Shown here: piece after piece, positions 25,358 to 34,746 of the stretch
Numbering within the stretch: position 1 is the stretch's first letter
How the letters are laid out: each line of letters begins with the position of its first letter
Assembly: GCF_003755185.1 (NCBI RefSeq)
Contig: NZ_RKIC01000011.1
Coordinates: forward strand, 219,009-283,008
Direction: 5' to 3'
Length of the DNA: 64,000 bases
Origin: Frigoribacterium sp. PhB24
Lineage (GTDB): Bacteria; Actinomycetota; Actinomycetes; Actinomycetales; Microbacteriaceae
Notes under the pieces: model-generated
The model's database searches: none
The model's input: the letters and a program-made list of their open reading frames with translations, nothing else
What the model was told of the DNA's origin: nothing
Position numbers and translations under genes: made by a program

Positions 25358-25827
25358 CCGACACCCCGCTCTCGCACGTCCGCGACGACGGCACCGCCCA
25401 CATGGTCGACGTGACGGGCAAGTCCGAGACGAAGCGCATCGCCACCGCGCAGGCCGTGCTGACCACCCGGCCCGACGTCGTCGCGCGGTTGGTCGACGGC
25501 ACACTGCCCAAGGGCGAGGCCCTCGGCACCGCCCGCATCGCCGGCATCCTGGCCGCCAAGCAGACGCCGACGCTGATCCCGCTCTGCCACCCGCTGCCGC
25601 TCGGTGCGATCACCGTCGACTTCGAGACCACGGAGGCGCAGGTCACCGTGATCGCGCGCGTCTCGACCCGGGGCGTCACCGGGGTCGAGATGGAAGCCCT
25701 GACCGCCGCCTCGGTCGCCGCCCTGACCCTCTTCGACATGATCAAGGCGGTCGACGCGCTCGCCGTGATCGGCGAGATCAAGGTGCTCGAGAAGCAGGGC
25801 GGCAAGTCGGGGGACTGGTCGCGATGA
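25354..25827 (+). CDS. moaC: Cyclic pyranopterin monophosphate synthase MoaC
   Basis: A 157-residue partner of MoaA that forms cPMP. The conserved blocks HMVDVTGKSETKRIA, LIPLCHPLPL, GVEMEALTA and DMIKAVD are all present. ATG 25354 overlaps the moeA stop. Confidence 0.96.
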   Translation: MTDTPLSHVRDDGTAHMVDVTGKSETKRIATAQAVLTTRPDVVARLVDGTLPKGEALGTARIAGILAAKQTPTLIPLCHPLPLGAITVDFETTEAQVTVIARVSTRGVTGVEMEALTAASVAALTLFDMIKAVDALAVIGEIKVLEKQGGKSGDWSR

Positions 25828-26357
25828 GCGGCGCCTCACCCGAACTCGTGCCCCGGCGTGCCGTCGTGGTCGTCGCCTCGACGCGCGCCGCCGCCGGCAC
25901 CGCCGACGACACGACCGGCCCGGTGATCCGCGACTGGTTCGTCGGGCGCGGCTGGCAGGTCGAGGGGCCGGTCGTCGTCGCCGACGGCGAACCCGTCGGA
26001 GCGGTGCTCGAGGCCGCGCTCGAGTGGGGCGTCGACGCCGTCGTCACCACCGGGGGCACGGGCGTCTCGCCGACCGACGCGACTCCCGAGATGACCTCGC
26101 CGCTGCTCGATCGCGAACTGCCCGGCATCGCCGAAGAGCTGCGCCGTCGCGGTGCGGCCTCGACGCCGCTGGCCGTGCTCTCGCGGGGGCTCGCGGGCGT
26201 GGCCGGCGGCACCTTCGTCGTCAACCTGCCCGGCTCACGCGGCGGGGTGCGCGACGGGCTCGCCGTGCTCGACGACGTGCTCGACCACGTGGTCGACCAG
26301 CTGCACGGGGTCGACCACGCCCAGAACCGCCACCCGAGTCCCGAGGGGGCAGCATGA
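25824..26357 (+). CDS. mogA: MogA/MoaB-family molybdopterin adenylyltransferase
   Basis: A 177-residue MPT-binding fold protein. VVTTGGTGVSPTDATPE is the family signature and NLPGSRGGVRDGL closes the active site. It adenylates molybdopterin before MoeA acts. It overlaps both neighbours by four bases. The last 20 residues are a His/Pro-containing tail. Confidence 0.93.
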   Translation: MSGASPELVPRRAVVVVASTRAAAGTADDTTGPVIRDWFVGRGWQVEGPVVVADGEPVGAVLEAALEWGVDAVVTTGGTGVSPTDATPEMTSPLLDRELPGIAEELRRRGAASTPLAVLSRGLAGVAGGTFVVNLPGSRGGVRDGLAVLDDVLDHVVDQLHGVDHAQNRHPSPEGAA

Positions 26358-26860
26358 CCGACGACGACCCGACCCTCCTGCCCGGCGGAGGGCACGACCC
26401 CGCTCCGGCCACCGCCGGCGGCACCGCACCCGCGGCGGACCGCGTGCTGCTGGCGCGCGTCGTCGACGTGACCGTGTCGGTGGCCGAGTGCTCCGCGCTC
26501 GTGACGAGCCGCGCCTCCGGGGCGGTCGTGACCTTCGAGGGGGTCGTCCGCGACCACGACGAGGGACGCGGCGTCGAGGCCTTGCACTACGAGGCGCACC
26601 CGACCGCGACCGAGGTCATCCGCGAGGTCGCGCTGGCCGTGGCCGAGGCGCACCCCGAGGTCGCGATCGCCGTCGAGCACCGCTACGGCGACCTCGTCGT
26701 GGGCGACGTCGCGCTGGCCTGCGCCGTGGCGTCGGCCCACCGCGCCGAGGCCTTCGCGGCCTGCGCCGCCCTGGTCGACGAGGTCAAGGCCCGCACCCCC
26801 ATCTGGAAACGCCAGGAGTTCACCGACGGCTCGGACGAGTGGGTGGCGTCGCTGGGCTGA
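26354..26860 (+). CDS. moaE: Molybdopterin synthase catalytic subunit MoaE
   Basis: A 168-residue subunit. GAVVTFEGVVRDHDEG, LHYEAHPTA and KARTPIWKRQEF are the MoaE signatures; the lysines bind MoaD and substrate. A 30-residue low-complexity N-terminal extension precedes the fold. It pairs with the distant moaD at 11073-11390. Confidence 0.95.
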   Translation: MTDDDPTLLPGGGHDPAPATAGGTAPAADRVLLARVVDVTVSVAECSALVTSRASGAVVTFEGVVRDHDEGRGVEALHYEAHPTATEVIREVALAVAEAHPEVAIAVEHRYGDLVVGDVALACAVASAHRAEAFAACAALVDEVKARTPIWKRQEFTDGSDEWVASLG

Positions 26861-26904
26861 CACCGGCTGTGCACCGCCGAGTCGGCCGCCCAGCCCGGGC
26901 CGTC

Positions 26905-26910
26905 TACGCT
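26905..26910 (+). promoter_or_regulatory. -10 box TACGCT of a leaderless ABC-F promoter
   Basis: TACGCT ends six bases before GTG 26917 and there is no Shine-Dalgarno sequence, which supports 26917 as the start. Confidence 0.5.
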
Positions 26911-26916
26911 TCTGTG

Positions 26917-28731
<1,815 letters not shown>

Positions 28732-28796
28732 GGCCTGGTGCGGCCGGTCGGCCGACCTACCCGCCCGGTCCAGCCGGTTCGGCCGGTTCGGTCGAC

Positions 28797-29291
28797 TCAG
28801 CCGCCGAGCGTCAGGCTGAGCGTGCGCAGCAGATCGGTCAGCCGCTGTCGGTCGTCGTCGCTGAGGTCGCTGAGCAGGGCGTCCTCGGCCGTGACGAGTC
28901 GTTCGATCGCGGCATCGACGGCCCGTCGCCCCTCGCGGGTCATCGTGACGAGGATGCCCCGGCCGTCGTTGGGGTCGGTGCGCCGTTCCACCAGGCCGCG
29001 GGCCACGAGCCGGTCGATGCGGTTGGTCATGGCGCCGCTCGACACGAGGGTCTGTTGCAGCAGCGTCTTCGGGCTCAGCTGGTAGGGCTCGCCCGCACGG
29101 CGCAACGCCGAGAGCACGTCGAACTCCCACGACTCGAGGTCACTGGCGTGGAACGCCTCACGTCGGGCACGGTCGAGATGCTTCGACAGGCGGCCCACGC
29201 GCGAGAGCACGTGCAGCGGCGCGAAGTCGAGGTCGGGTCGCTCGTGGCGCCACGCCTCGACGATCCGGTCGACCTCGTCCTGCTCGGGCAT
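28797..29291 (-). CDS. MarR-family transcriptional regulator
   Basis: A 164-residue winged-helix protein. The recognition region SPKTLLQQTLVSSGAMTNRIDRLVARGLVERRTDPNDGRG with the DxRG-like wing is clear MarR type. ATG 29291 (MPEQDEVDRIVEAW) is preferred over the long upstream extension, and a CATGAT box lies six bases before it. The gene stands alone, convergent with the ABC-F gene; targets are unknown. Confidence 0.9.
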   Translation of the reverse strand: MPEQDEVDRIVEAWRHERPDLDFAPLHVLSRVGRLSKHLDRARREAFHASDLESWEFDVLSALRRAGEPYQLSPKTLLQQTLVSSGAMTNRIDRLVARGLVERRTDPNDGRGILVTMTREGRRAVDAAIERLVTAEDALLSDLSDDDRQRLTDLLRTLSLTLGG

Positions 29292-29315
29292 CCGCCCATC
29301 ATGCCCGAGGCCGTC

Positions 29316-29346
29316 GTCGGACGCGGGACGCGGGACGCGGGACGCG
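29316..29346. repeat. 7-bp tandem repeat GACGCGG x4
   Basis: Four copies of GACGCGG in a row, followed by GAGGCGCGG, lie between the MarR gene and tRNA-Gln. Confidence 0.7.
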
Positions 29347-29438
29347 GGAGGCGCGGTGCGGCCCGGCGGGCACGTCACCCCTCGCGGTCACCCCGGTCGA
29401 GCCGCGGTCTGGCAGAATGGTCCGGCGCGCACGCGCGG

Positions 29439-29510
29439 TCCGCCATGGTGTAACGGCAGCACGACAGCCTTTGGAGCTGTTAGGTCTAGGTTCGAATCCT
29501 GGTGGCGGAG
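29439..29510 (+). tRNA. tRNA-Gln (anticodon UUG)
   Basis: A 72-nt cloverleaf. The acceptor arms are TCCGCCA (29439-29445) and TGGCGGA (29503-29509), discriminator G, no encoded CCA. The anticodon stem ACAGC/GCTGT holds the loop CTTTGGA with anticodon TTG at 29471-29473. The T-loop is TTCGAAT. Its 3' part (29482-29519) is repeated exactly at 31035-31072. Confidence 0.95.
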
Positions 29511-29519
29511 CCCCCGAGC
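29482..29519. repeat. 38-bp direct repeat (left), 3' end of tRNA-Gln, att-like
   Basis: Bases 29482-29519 are identical to 31035-31072. The repeat runs from the variable loop of the tRNA through the T-arm and acceptor into flanking CCCCCGAGC. This is the usual layout of an attachment-site duplication after insertion at a tRNA 3' end, although no integrase lies between the copies. Confidence 0.6.
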
Positions 29520-29634
29520 ACCCCGTGCCCTGGCTTCGAGGGATGGTCACGGCCGCCAATGGTCTCTTCTCGTCTGGTGCCTCGGTCGACCCTGGTCCTA
29601 GAGTGAGCAAAACGTGACCTAGCCAGAGGGTGCC

Positions 29635-30849
29635 ATGTTCGACACGATCCTCGTAGTGGTCCAGACGATCCTCACCGCGGTGGGTGTCGTGTTCGCCGCG
29701 ACGGGGCCGTTGCGACGGGCCACGAACGTGCGGTCCCCCTCTCAGCGTCCGGCCGGTGATCATGGCGCATCACGCGCGGTGGCCTTCGTCAGTCGTGGTC
29801 CGCGCCGCGTGTCCGGCGCGACCATCGTCGGCTTGTCGCACCGGATGGTCCTGGTCGGTACGAGTTCGGTCTTCCTGCTCGTGGCTGTCTCCGTCTTTCT
29901 GCAATTCGCACAGGTGTACCTGTCCGATCAGACTCCGAGTCCCGCTGAGTGGGTACGAACGGCCGGTGTCTGCGGTGCAGGTGCCGGCTTGATCGCGCTG
30001 GCCGCCCTGGGCGGGCCGGCCGGCATGAAGTGTCTGCACCTCGTGCTGCTCGCAAGTCCCGTTCTCGGTGCAGTGCAGTCCATTTTTCGACACCATGGTG
30101 CGCTGCTGGAGACACCGACGCTTGCTTACATGACTCCCGTGGCGCTTCTCGTCGCACTCGGGAGGTTCCGACCGGGATGGTTGGGGTCGTGTGTCGCCAC
30201 CTGTGCGTTCGCCATCCTGACCCTGTTTCCAGACGATCACTTGGTGACCTTGGGAAACGTGGCCGTGACGTTCGTGGCGGGATTTCTCTGGCAAGTGTGT
30301 CGACGAGACAAGCCGTACCGAACGATCGTCATCGCGCTCGCCTATGTCGTGACGCTTTCGCTGCTGGTCACGAGCAGCTATCGATTCGGCACACTCGTCG
30401 GATTCTTCACGCCTGGCCGATTCGGTGATCTCTCCGAACGCTGGGAGTTGCGGGGTTGGCAGCGTGTCTGGCTCCAGGCCCCGGCTTTCGGCTCGAGCGG
30501 CCAGGAATCGTTTTCCGCTGTGATCGCCCCCGCGGCCGAAGGATGGGTCGTCGCCGTCGCAGCACTATCTGGCGTCTCGGTCGCCGTTTTCCTCGTGGCC
30601 GTGGCTGCACTGGCCAGCTGGGTCTTCGTCCGAATGGGCTGGCGGACGCGAGACGACGACCCGCGCCTGCTCGCGTCTAGCATGCTGTGGATCATTCTCT
30701 TGGCGGCCAACGTCCTCATTCTCCTCGGTGCGTTTCCTACGATGCGCCTGGCCGCACCTCCCTTCGGAGCCGGGGGTTACTTCCTTTTCAGTACCGGTCT
30801 CGTGGCATTGACCGTCTCGTATGCCCGCGGCGCGCGGACACCCCGGTGA
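29635..30849 (+). CDS. Divergent SEDS-like (FtsW/RodA/SpoVE-related) membrane protein
   Basis: A 404-residue polytopic protein with about nine to ten hydrophobic segments and a basic stretch at 26-70. The C-terminal 135 residues follow the SEDS layout: GWQ (274-276) and GSSG (286-289) where FtsW has GYQ and GSGG, then ESFSAVIAPAAEGW (291-304) where SEDS enzymes have DFIFAVIxEExG, and PPFGAGG (375-381) where they have PFISYGG. SEDS proteins are peptidoglycan glycosyltransferases whose catalytic residue is that Asp; here the aligned residue is Glu, so activity is uncertain. Base composition is visibly less GC-rich than the neighbours. The only gene between the two tRNA copies. Confidence 0.5.
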   Translation: MFDTILVVVQTILTAVGVVFAATGPLRRATNVRSPSQRPAGDHGASRAVAFVSRGPRRVSGATIVGLSHRMVLVGTSSVFLLVAVSVFLQFAQVYLSDQTPSPAEWVRTAGVCGAGAGLIALAALGGPAGMKCLHLVLLASPVLGAVQSIFRHHGALLETPTLAYMTPVALLVALGRFRPGWLGSCVATCAFAILTLFPDDHLVTLGNVAVTFVAGFLWQVCRRDKPYRTIVIALAYVVTLSLLVTSSYRFGTLVGFFTPGRFGDLSERWELRGWQRVWLQAPAFGSSGQESFSAVIAPAAEGWVVAVAALSGVSVAVFLVAVAALASWVFVRMGWRTRDDDPRLLASSMLWIILLAANVLILLGAFPTMRLAAPPFGAGGYFLFSTGLVALTVSYARGARTPR

Positions 30850-30999
30850 AGCGACTGTGCAGAGCTTCGAGCGGTCGTCAGCTGGCTCGACGACCGGTTG
30901 ACCTCGGACGGGGGACGTCCCAGAGATCGTCACCAGTCTGAGCACCGGGGCCCGAGTCGTTCTCTGCAGCACTCGACCTTCTCCTGCCCGCAGGCCCGG
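30850..30999. other. Non-coding remainder of the tRNA-bounded segment
   Basis: I see no gene, hairpin or repeat here that I can support. It ends where the damaged tRNA copy begins. Confidence 0.4.
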
Positions 31000-31063
31000 T
31001 CCGCCACGACAGCACGGCAGCCTTCGGAGCTGTGAGGTCTAGGTTCGAATCCTGGTGGCGGAG
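31000..31063 (+). pseudogene. Degenerate tRNA-Gln copy (64 nt, D-arm deleted)
   Basis: The acceptor TCCGCCA/TGGCGGA, T-arm and most of the anticodon arm match the tRNA-Gln at 29439, but eight bases of the D-arm are gone and the loop reads CTTCGGA, giving anticodon UCG. Without a D-arm it should not work as a normal tRNA. Scanning programs may call it tRNA-Arg or tRNA-Gln. Confidence 0.75.
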
Positions 31064-31072
31064 CCCCCGAGC
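31035..31072. repeat. 38-bp direct repeat (right), att-like
   Basis: An exact copy of 29482-29519. It marks the right end of the segment and leads into the glmU region. Confidence 0.6.
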
Positions 31073-31157
31073 GCCGCAGGTCGCGGTTCACTCGTCGGGC
31101 CCGCCCCGCCCTGACCGTGGGCGCCCCGGCGTCCGCCCCGACGACGAGGACCCCGCC

Positions 31158-31646
31158 GTGTCGAAGACCAGCTCCGTGCCGCCCCTCCTCCGTGCCGCCC
31201 TGCTCGGCGTCCTCAGCGGATCACGCTCGGCGACGCCGCTCGCCGTCCTCGCCCTGAACCACGACGCCCAGGAGGCGCGGGGCCGGTGGCAGCGCTGGCG
31301 CCTGTTCCGCTCGCCGATCGGTCGCGGTGCCCTGGTGGCCGCCGGCGTCGGTGAACTCGTCGGTGACAAGCTCCCGGCCACGCCGAGTCGGGTCGGTGCC
31401 GGGCCGCTGTTCGGACGGGCGGTCTCCGGCGCCGTCGCGGGGATCGCGATGGCCGGCACCGGCCGTCGAGGCACCCCTGTCCAGGCAGCCCTCGCCGGGG
31501 CGGTCGGCGCCCTCGTCGGCAGCTGGCTCTTCTACCGGGCACGGAAGGCCGTCGTCGAGACGACCGGCGTCCCCGACGTCGTCGTCGCCCTCGTCGAGGA
31601 CGCCGTCGCCGTCTCGGGCTCGGTCGCCGTCGTCCGGTCGAGCTGA
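31158..31646 (+). CDS. Small hydrophobic conserved protein (DUF4126-like)
   Basis: A 162-residue protein with alanine/glycine-rich hydrophobic stretches (about 8-28, 50-70, 80-100, 108-125), starting at GTG 31158. The layout resembles DUF4126-type membrane proteins, but I hold this weakly. An 11-mer copy (31270-31280) encodes part of the first loop (QEARG). It precedes glmU and may share its transcript. The function is unknown. Confidence 0.6.
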   Translation: MSKTSSVPPLLRAALLGVLSGSRSATPLAVLALNHDAQEARGRWQRWRLFRSPIGRGALVAAGVGELVGDKLPATPSRVGAGPLFGRAVSGAVAGIAMAGTGRRGTPVQAALAGAVGALVGSWLFYRARKAVVETTGVPDVVVALVEDAVAVSGSVAVVRSS

Positions 31647-31772
31647 CTCGACTCGTCCCCACCCGGCCGCCCGCCCTCCGGCGTCCCCACACCGGGCGGG
31701 CGTCCCGTGACCGGGACGACTGCCATGGGAGGATCGACGGAGATCACGCGCCACCCCTCACCAAGGAGCACC

Positions 31773-33206
31773 ATGCCCGAACGCCAGCTCGCCGTCGTCG
31801 TCCTCGCCGCAGGGCAGGGCACGCGCATGAAGTCCTCGACCCCGAAGGTCCTGCACCGCCTGGCCGGGTTGCCGTTGATCCAGCACGTGCTCGAGAGCGC
31901 CGGCGCCCTGCAGCCCGACCACCTCGTCGCCGTCGTGCGGCACGAGCGCGACCTCGTCGTCGCGAGCGTGCTCGACACCGCCCCGCACGCCCTCGTGGTC
32001 GATCAAGACGACGTGCCCGGCACCGGTCGTGCCGTCGAACAAGCCGTGGAGGCGCTGCCCGCCGAGTTCACCGGCGACGTCGTGGTCGTCAGCGCCGACG
32101 TGCCCTTCCTCGACCACGCGACGCTCACGGCCCTGCTCGACCAGCACCGCGCCGCCTCCGCCTCGGCCACGTTGCTGAGCGCCGTGCTGCCCGACGCCAC
32201 CGGCTACGGGCGGGTCGTCCGTCGCGACTCGGGCGACGTCGACCGCATCGTCGAGCACAAGGACGCCACCGACGACGAGCGTGCCGTGCGCGAGATCAAC
32301 TCGGGCACCTACGTCTTCACGGTCGCCGCCCTGCGCACCCACCTGCCCCGCATCGGCTCGGCGAACGCGCAGAACGAGAAGTACGTCACCGACATGGTCG
32401 GCCTGCTCACCGGTGCCGGTGAGGTCGTCGCCGCCCGGGCGATCGACGAGACCTGGCGCCTCGAGGGCATCAACGACCGCGTGCAGCTCGCCGCCGCGGC
32501 GCGTCGCCTGAACGACCGCATCGTCGAGCACTGGCAGCGCGAGGGCGTCTCGATCGTCGACCCGCAGACCACGTGGATCGACCGCGACGTCTCGCTCAGC
32601 CCCGACGTCGAGCTGCTGCCGGGCACCCAGCTGCGCGGCGCGACCTACATCGCCCCGGGCGCTGTCGTCGGCCCCGACACCACCCTCGTCGACACCGAGG
32701 TGGGCGAGGGGGCGACGGTGAAGCGCACCGACGCGACCCTCGCGGTCATCGGTGCCCGCGCCTCCGTGGGTCCGTTCGCGTACCTGCGGCCCAACACTCT
32801 TCTGTCGGCCGACGGCAAGATCGGCACGTTCGTCGAGACGAAGAACGTGCAGATCGGCGCGGGGTCGAAGGTGCCGCACCTCAGCTACGTGGGCGACACC
32901 GAGGTGGGCGAGGGGTCCAACATCGGCGCCGGCACCATCACGGCCAACTACGACGGCGTGAACAAGCACCGCACCGAGGTCGGGTCGCACGTCCGAACCG
33001 GGTCGCACAACGTCTTCGTCGCCCCCGTTAGGATTGGCGACGGAGCGTACACAGGCGCCGGAACGATCGTCCGCAAAGACGTACCGGCCGGTGCCCTGGC
33101 CTTGAGCATCGCTCCACAGCGCAATGCGAGCGGATGGGTCGAGGCGAACCGCCCCGGCTCGGCGGCTGCCGAGGCCGCCGCTCGTGCCGAACGAACGACC
33201 GACTGA
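31773..33206 (+). CDS. glmU: Bifunctional UDP-N-acetylglucosamine pyrophosphorylase / glucosamine-1-phosphate acetyltransferase
   Basis: A 477-residue enzyme making UDP-GlcNAc for peptidoglycan. The N-terminal uridylyltransferase has LAAGQGTRMKSSTPKVLH (11-28). The C-terminal half is a left-handed beta-helix with hexapeptide repeats, for example IGAGTITANYDG. ATG 31773 has AAGGAG (31763-31768) upstream; the frame is open earlier without support. The C-terminus is an alanine-rich tail. A TAGGAT sequence inside the gene (33029-33034) could serve prs. Confidence 0.96.
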   Translation: MPERQLAVVVLAAGQGTRMKSSTPKVLHRLAGLPLIQHVLESAGALQPDHLVAVVRHERDLVVASVLDTAPHALVVDQDDVPGTGRAVEQAVEALPAEFTGDVVVVSADVPFLDHATLTALLDQHRAASASATLLSAVLPDATGYGRVVRRDSGDVDRIVEHKDATDDERAVREINSGTYVFTVAALRTHLPRIGSANAQNEKYVTDMVGLLTGAGEVVAARAIDETWRLEGINDRVQLAAAARRLNDRIVEHWQREGVSIVDPQTTWIDRDVSLSPDVELLPGTQLRGATYIAPGAVVGPDTTLVDTEVGEGATVKRTDATLAVIGARASVGPFAYLRPNTLLSADGKIGTFVETKNVQIGAGSKVPHLSYVGDTEVGEGSNIGAGTITANYDGVNKHRTEVGSHVRTGSHNVFVAPVRIGDGAYTGAGTIVRKDVPAGALALSIAPQRNASGWVEANRPGSAAAEAAARAERTTD

Positions 33207-33247
33207 ACCCGGTCGGGTTGGCCCCTCGGGGCCGGAGAGCGAGTGAC

Positions 33248-34225
33248 GTGTCCGGAATCAAGATCACCGGCGAGAATCGACTCGTTCTGATCTCGGGGCG
33301 TGCGCACCCCGAACTGGCCAACCAGATCGCCGCCGAGCTCGGCAGCGAGCTGATCCCGACCGACGCCCGCACCTTCGCCAACGGCGAGCTCTACGCCCGC
33401 TTCGACGAGAGCGTCCGTGGATCGGACGCCTTCGTCATCCAGTCCCACTCGGCCCCGATCAACGAATGGCTGATGGAACAGCTGATCATGGTCGACGCGC
33501 TGAAGCGGGCTTCGGCCAAGCGCATCACCGTCGTGGCGCCGTTCTACCCGTACGCCCGCCAAGACAAGAAGGGGCGTGGTCGCGAGCCGATCTCGGCTCG
33601 TCTCGTCGCCGACCTCTTCAAGGCTGCCGGCGCGCACCGCATCATGAGCGTCGACCTGCACGCCCCGCAGATCCAGGGCTTCTTCGACGGCCCCGTCGAC
33701 CACCTCTTCGCCATGCCCGTGCTGCTCGAGCACTTCCGCGCCAAGCTCGACAACACGACGCTGACCGTGGTGTCGCCCGACATGGGCCGCGTCCGGGTCG
33801 CCGACATCTGGAGCGAGAAGCTCGACGCGCCCCTCGCGATCATCCACAAACGGCGCGACCCGCTGGTGCCGAACCAGGTCACCGTCCACGAGATCGTCGG
33901 CGACGTCTCGGGCCGCGTCTGCCTGTTGGTCGACGACCTGATCGACACCGGTCGCACCATCGTCAAGGCCGCCGAGGCGCTCAAGGCCAACGGCGCGATC
34001 GGCGTCGTGGTCGCCGCGACCCACGCGGTCTTCAGCGACCCGGCCCCCGAGATCCTCAACAGCGAGTTCATCGATTCGGTCGTCGTCACCGACACCCTGC
34101 CGCTCACCGAGCACCAGAAGTTCGACAAGCTCGAGATCCTGCCCATCGCGCCGCTGATCGCCCGCGCCATCCACGAGGTCTTCGACAACGGCTCGGTCAC
34201 CTCGATGTTCGACGGCGCCGCCTGA
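33248..34225 (+). CDS. prs: Ribose-phosphate pyrophosphokinase
   Basis: A 325-residue class I PRPP synthetase: ribose 5-phosphate plus ATP gives PRPP. FYPYARQDKKGRGREPISARL is the ATP flexible-loop region, DLHAPQIQGFFD and the PRPP loop VDDLIDTGRTI are intact. GTG 33248 follows a GGAGAG site. The glmU-prs order is conserved in actinobacteria. Downstream lies a 520-bp repeat-rich spacer. Confidence 0.96.
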   Translation: MSGIKITGENRLVLISGRAHPELANQIAAELGSELIPTDARTFANGELYARFDESVRGSDAFVIQSHSAPINEWLMEQLIMVDALKRASAKRITVVAPFYPYARQDKKGRGREPISARLVADLFKAAGAHRIMSVDLHAPQIQGFFDGPVDHLFAMPVLLEHFRAKLDNTTLTVVSPDMGRVRVADIWSEKLDAPLAIIHKRRDPLVPNQVTVHEIVGDVSGRVCLLVDDLIDTGRTIVKAAEALKANGAIGVVVAATHAVFSDPAPEILNSEFIDSVVVTDTLPLTEHQKFDKLEILPIAPLIARAIHEVFDNGSVTSMFDGAA

Positions 34226-34388
34226 CCCGCAGGCCACACCGCGCACCAGCCCACGGCCGCAGCACCCCCCGTTCCCGCCCGCCGCACCTCCCGCGTTCTC
34301 GTCCGCCGCGCCTCCCGCGTTCTCGTTCGCCGCGCGCCTCCTGCGTTTCCGCCCGCGCGGGCCCGCCTCGCGCACCTGAACCCGGTCC
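34226..34388. repeat. Short imperfect repeats around CGCCGCGCCTCCCGCGTTCTCG
   Basis: Three or four degenerate copies of a roughly 22-bp unit (CCGCGCCTCC then CGCGTTCTCGT) run between the prs stop and the first 71-bp element. No coding potential is convincing. Confidence 0.55.
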
Positions 34389-34408
34389 GCCGGGCTCGCC
34401 CTCGTGGT

Positions 34409-34479
34409 CGGCAACTCGGGAGTTCTGTTGCACCGCGCCTCCTGCGGGCCGTCCGGTCGGCTGTTCTGCTGAGTTGTCG
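34409..34479. repeat. 71-bp inverted-repeat element A
   Basis: The ends are CGGCAACTC and GAGTTGTCG. The 11-mer in CCGCGCCTCCT orientation sits 24 bases from the left end. The element is part of an 88-bp unit (34389-34476) repeated exactly at 34511-34598, a 122-bp period. Confidence 0.85.
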
Positions 34480-34530
34480 GTGCGGGTCGTGCGGGCCGGA
34501 TGTGGCACGTGCCGGGCTCGCCCTCGTGGT

Positions 34531-34601
34531 CGGCAACTCGGGAGTTCTGTTGCACCGCGCCTCCTGCGGGCCGTCCGGTCGGCTGTTCTGCTGAGTTGCC
34601 G
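34531..34601. repeat. 71-bp inverted-repeat element B
   Basis: The ends are CGGCAACTC and GAGTTGCCG. It is the second member of the A/B pair and is almost identical to A. Confidence 0.85.
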
Positions 34602-34646
34602 ATGCAGGGGCGTCGAGCGGATGCGACGAGCTGCGACCGGACGCGA

Positions 34647-34707
34647 GACGGGCCTGCCCGTCGCCGCCGGCCGCCGCAACGGCACCGCATCGACGGGCAG
34701 GCCCGTC
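34647..34707. terminator. 16-bp inverted repeat downstream of gnd
   Basis: GACGGGCCTGCCCGTC (34647-34662) and its exact reverse complement GACGGGCAGGCCCGTC (34692-34707) bracket 29 bases. Each arm is itself nearly self-complementary. The position after the leftward gnd gene suggests a termination or RNA-stability structure. Confidence 0.5.
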
Positions 34708-34746
34708 AGAGCCCGGGTGGCGCAGTGGGCGTCCCCGGGCGAGCTC

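Noticed and set aside
29520..30999. Integrase or transposase gene in the tRNA-bounded segment
   Set aside because: All frames were read; only the SEDS-like gene is convincing, and the other frames are shadows.
31000..31063. Functional tRNA-Arg(UCG)
   Set aside because: The anticodon would read CGA, but the D-arm is deleted and the body is that of tRNA-Gln.
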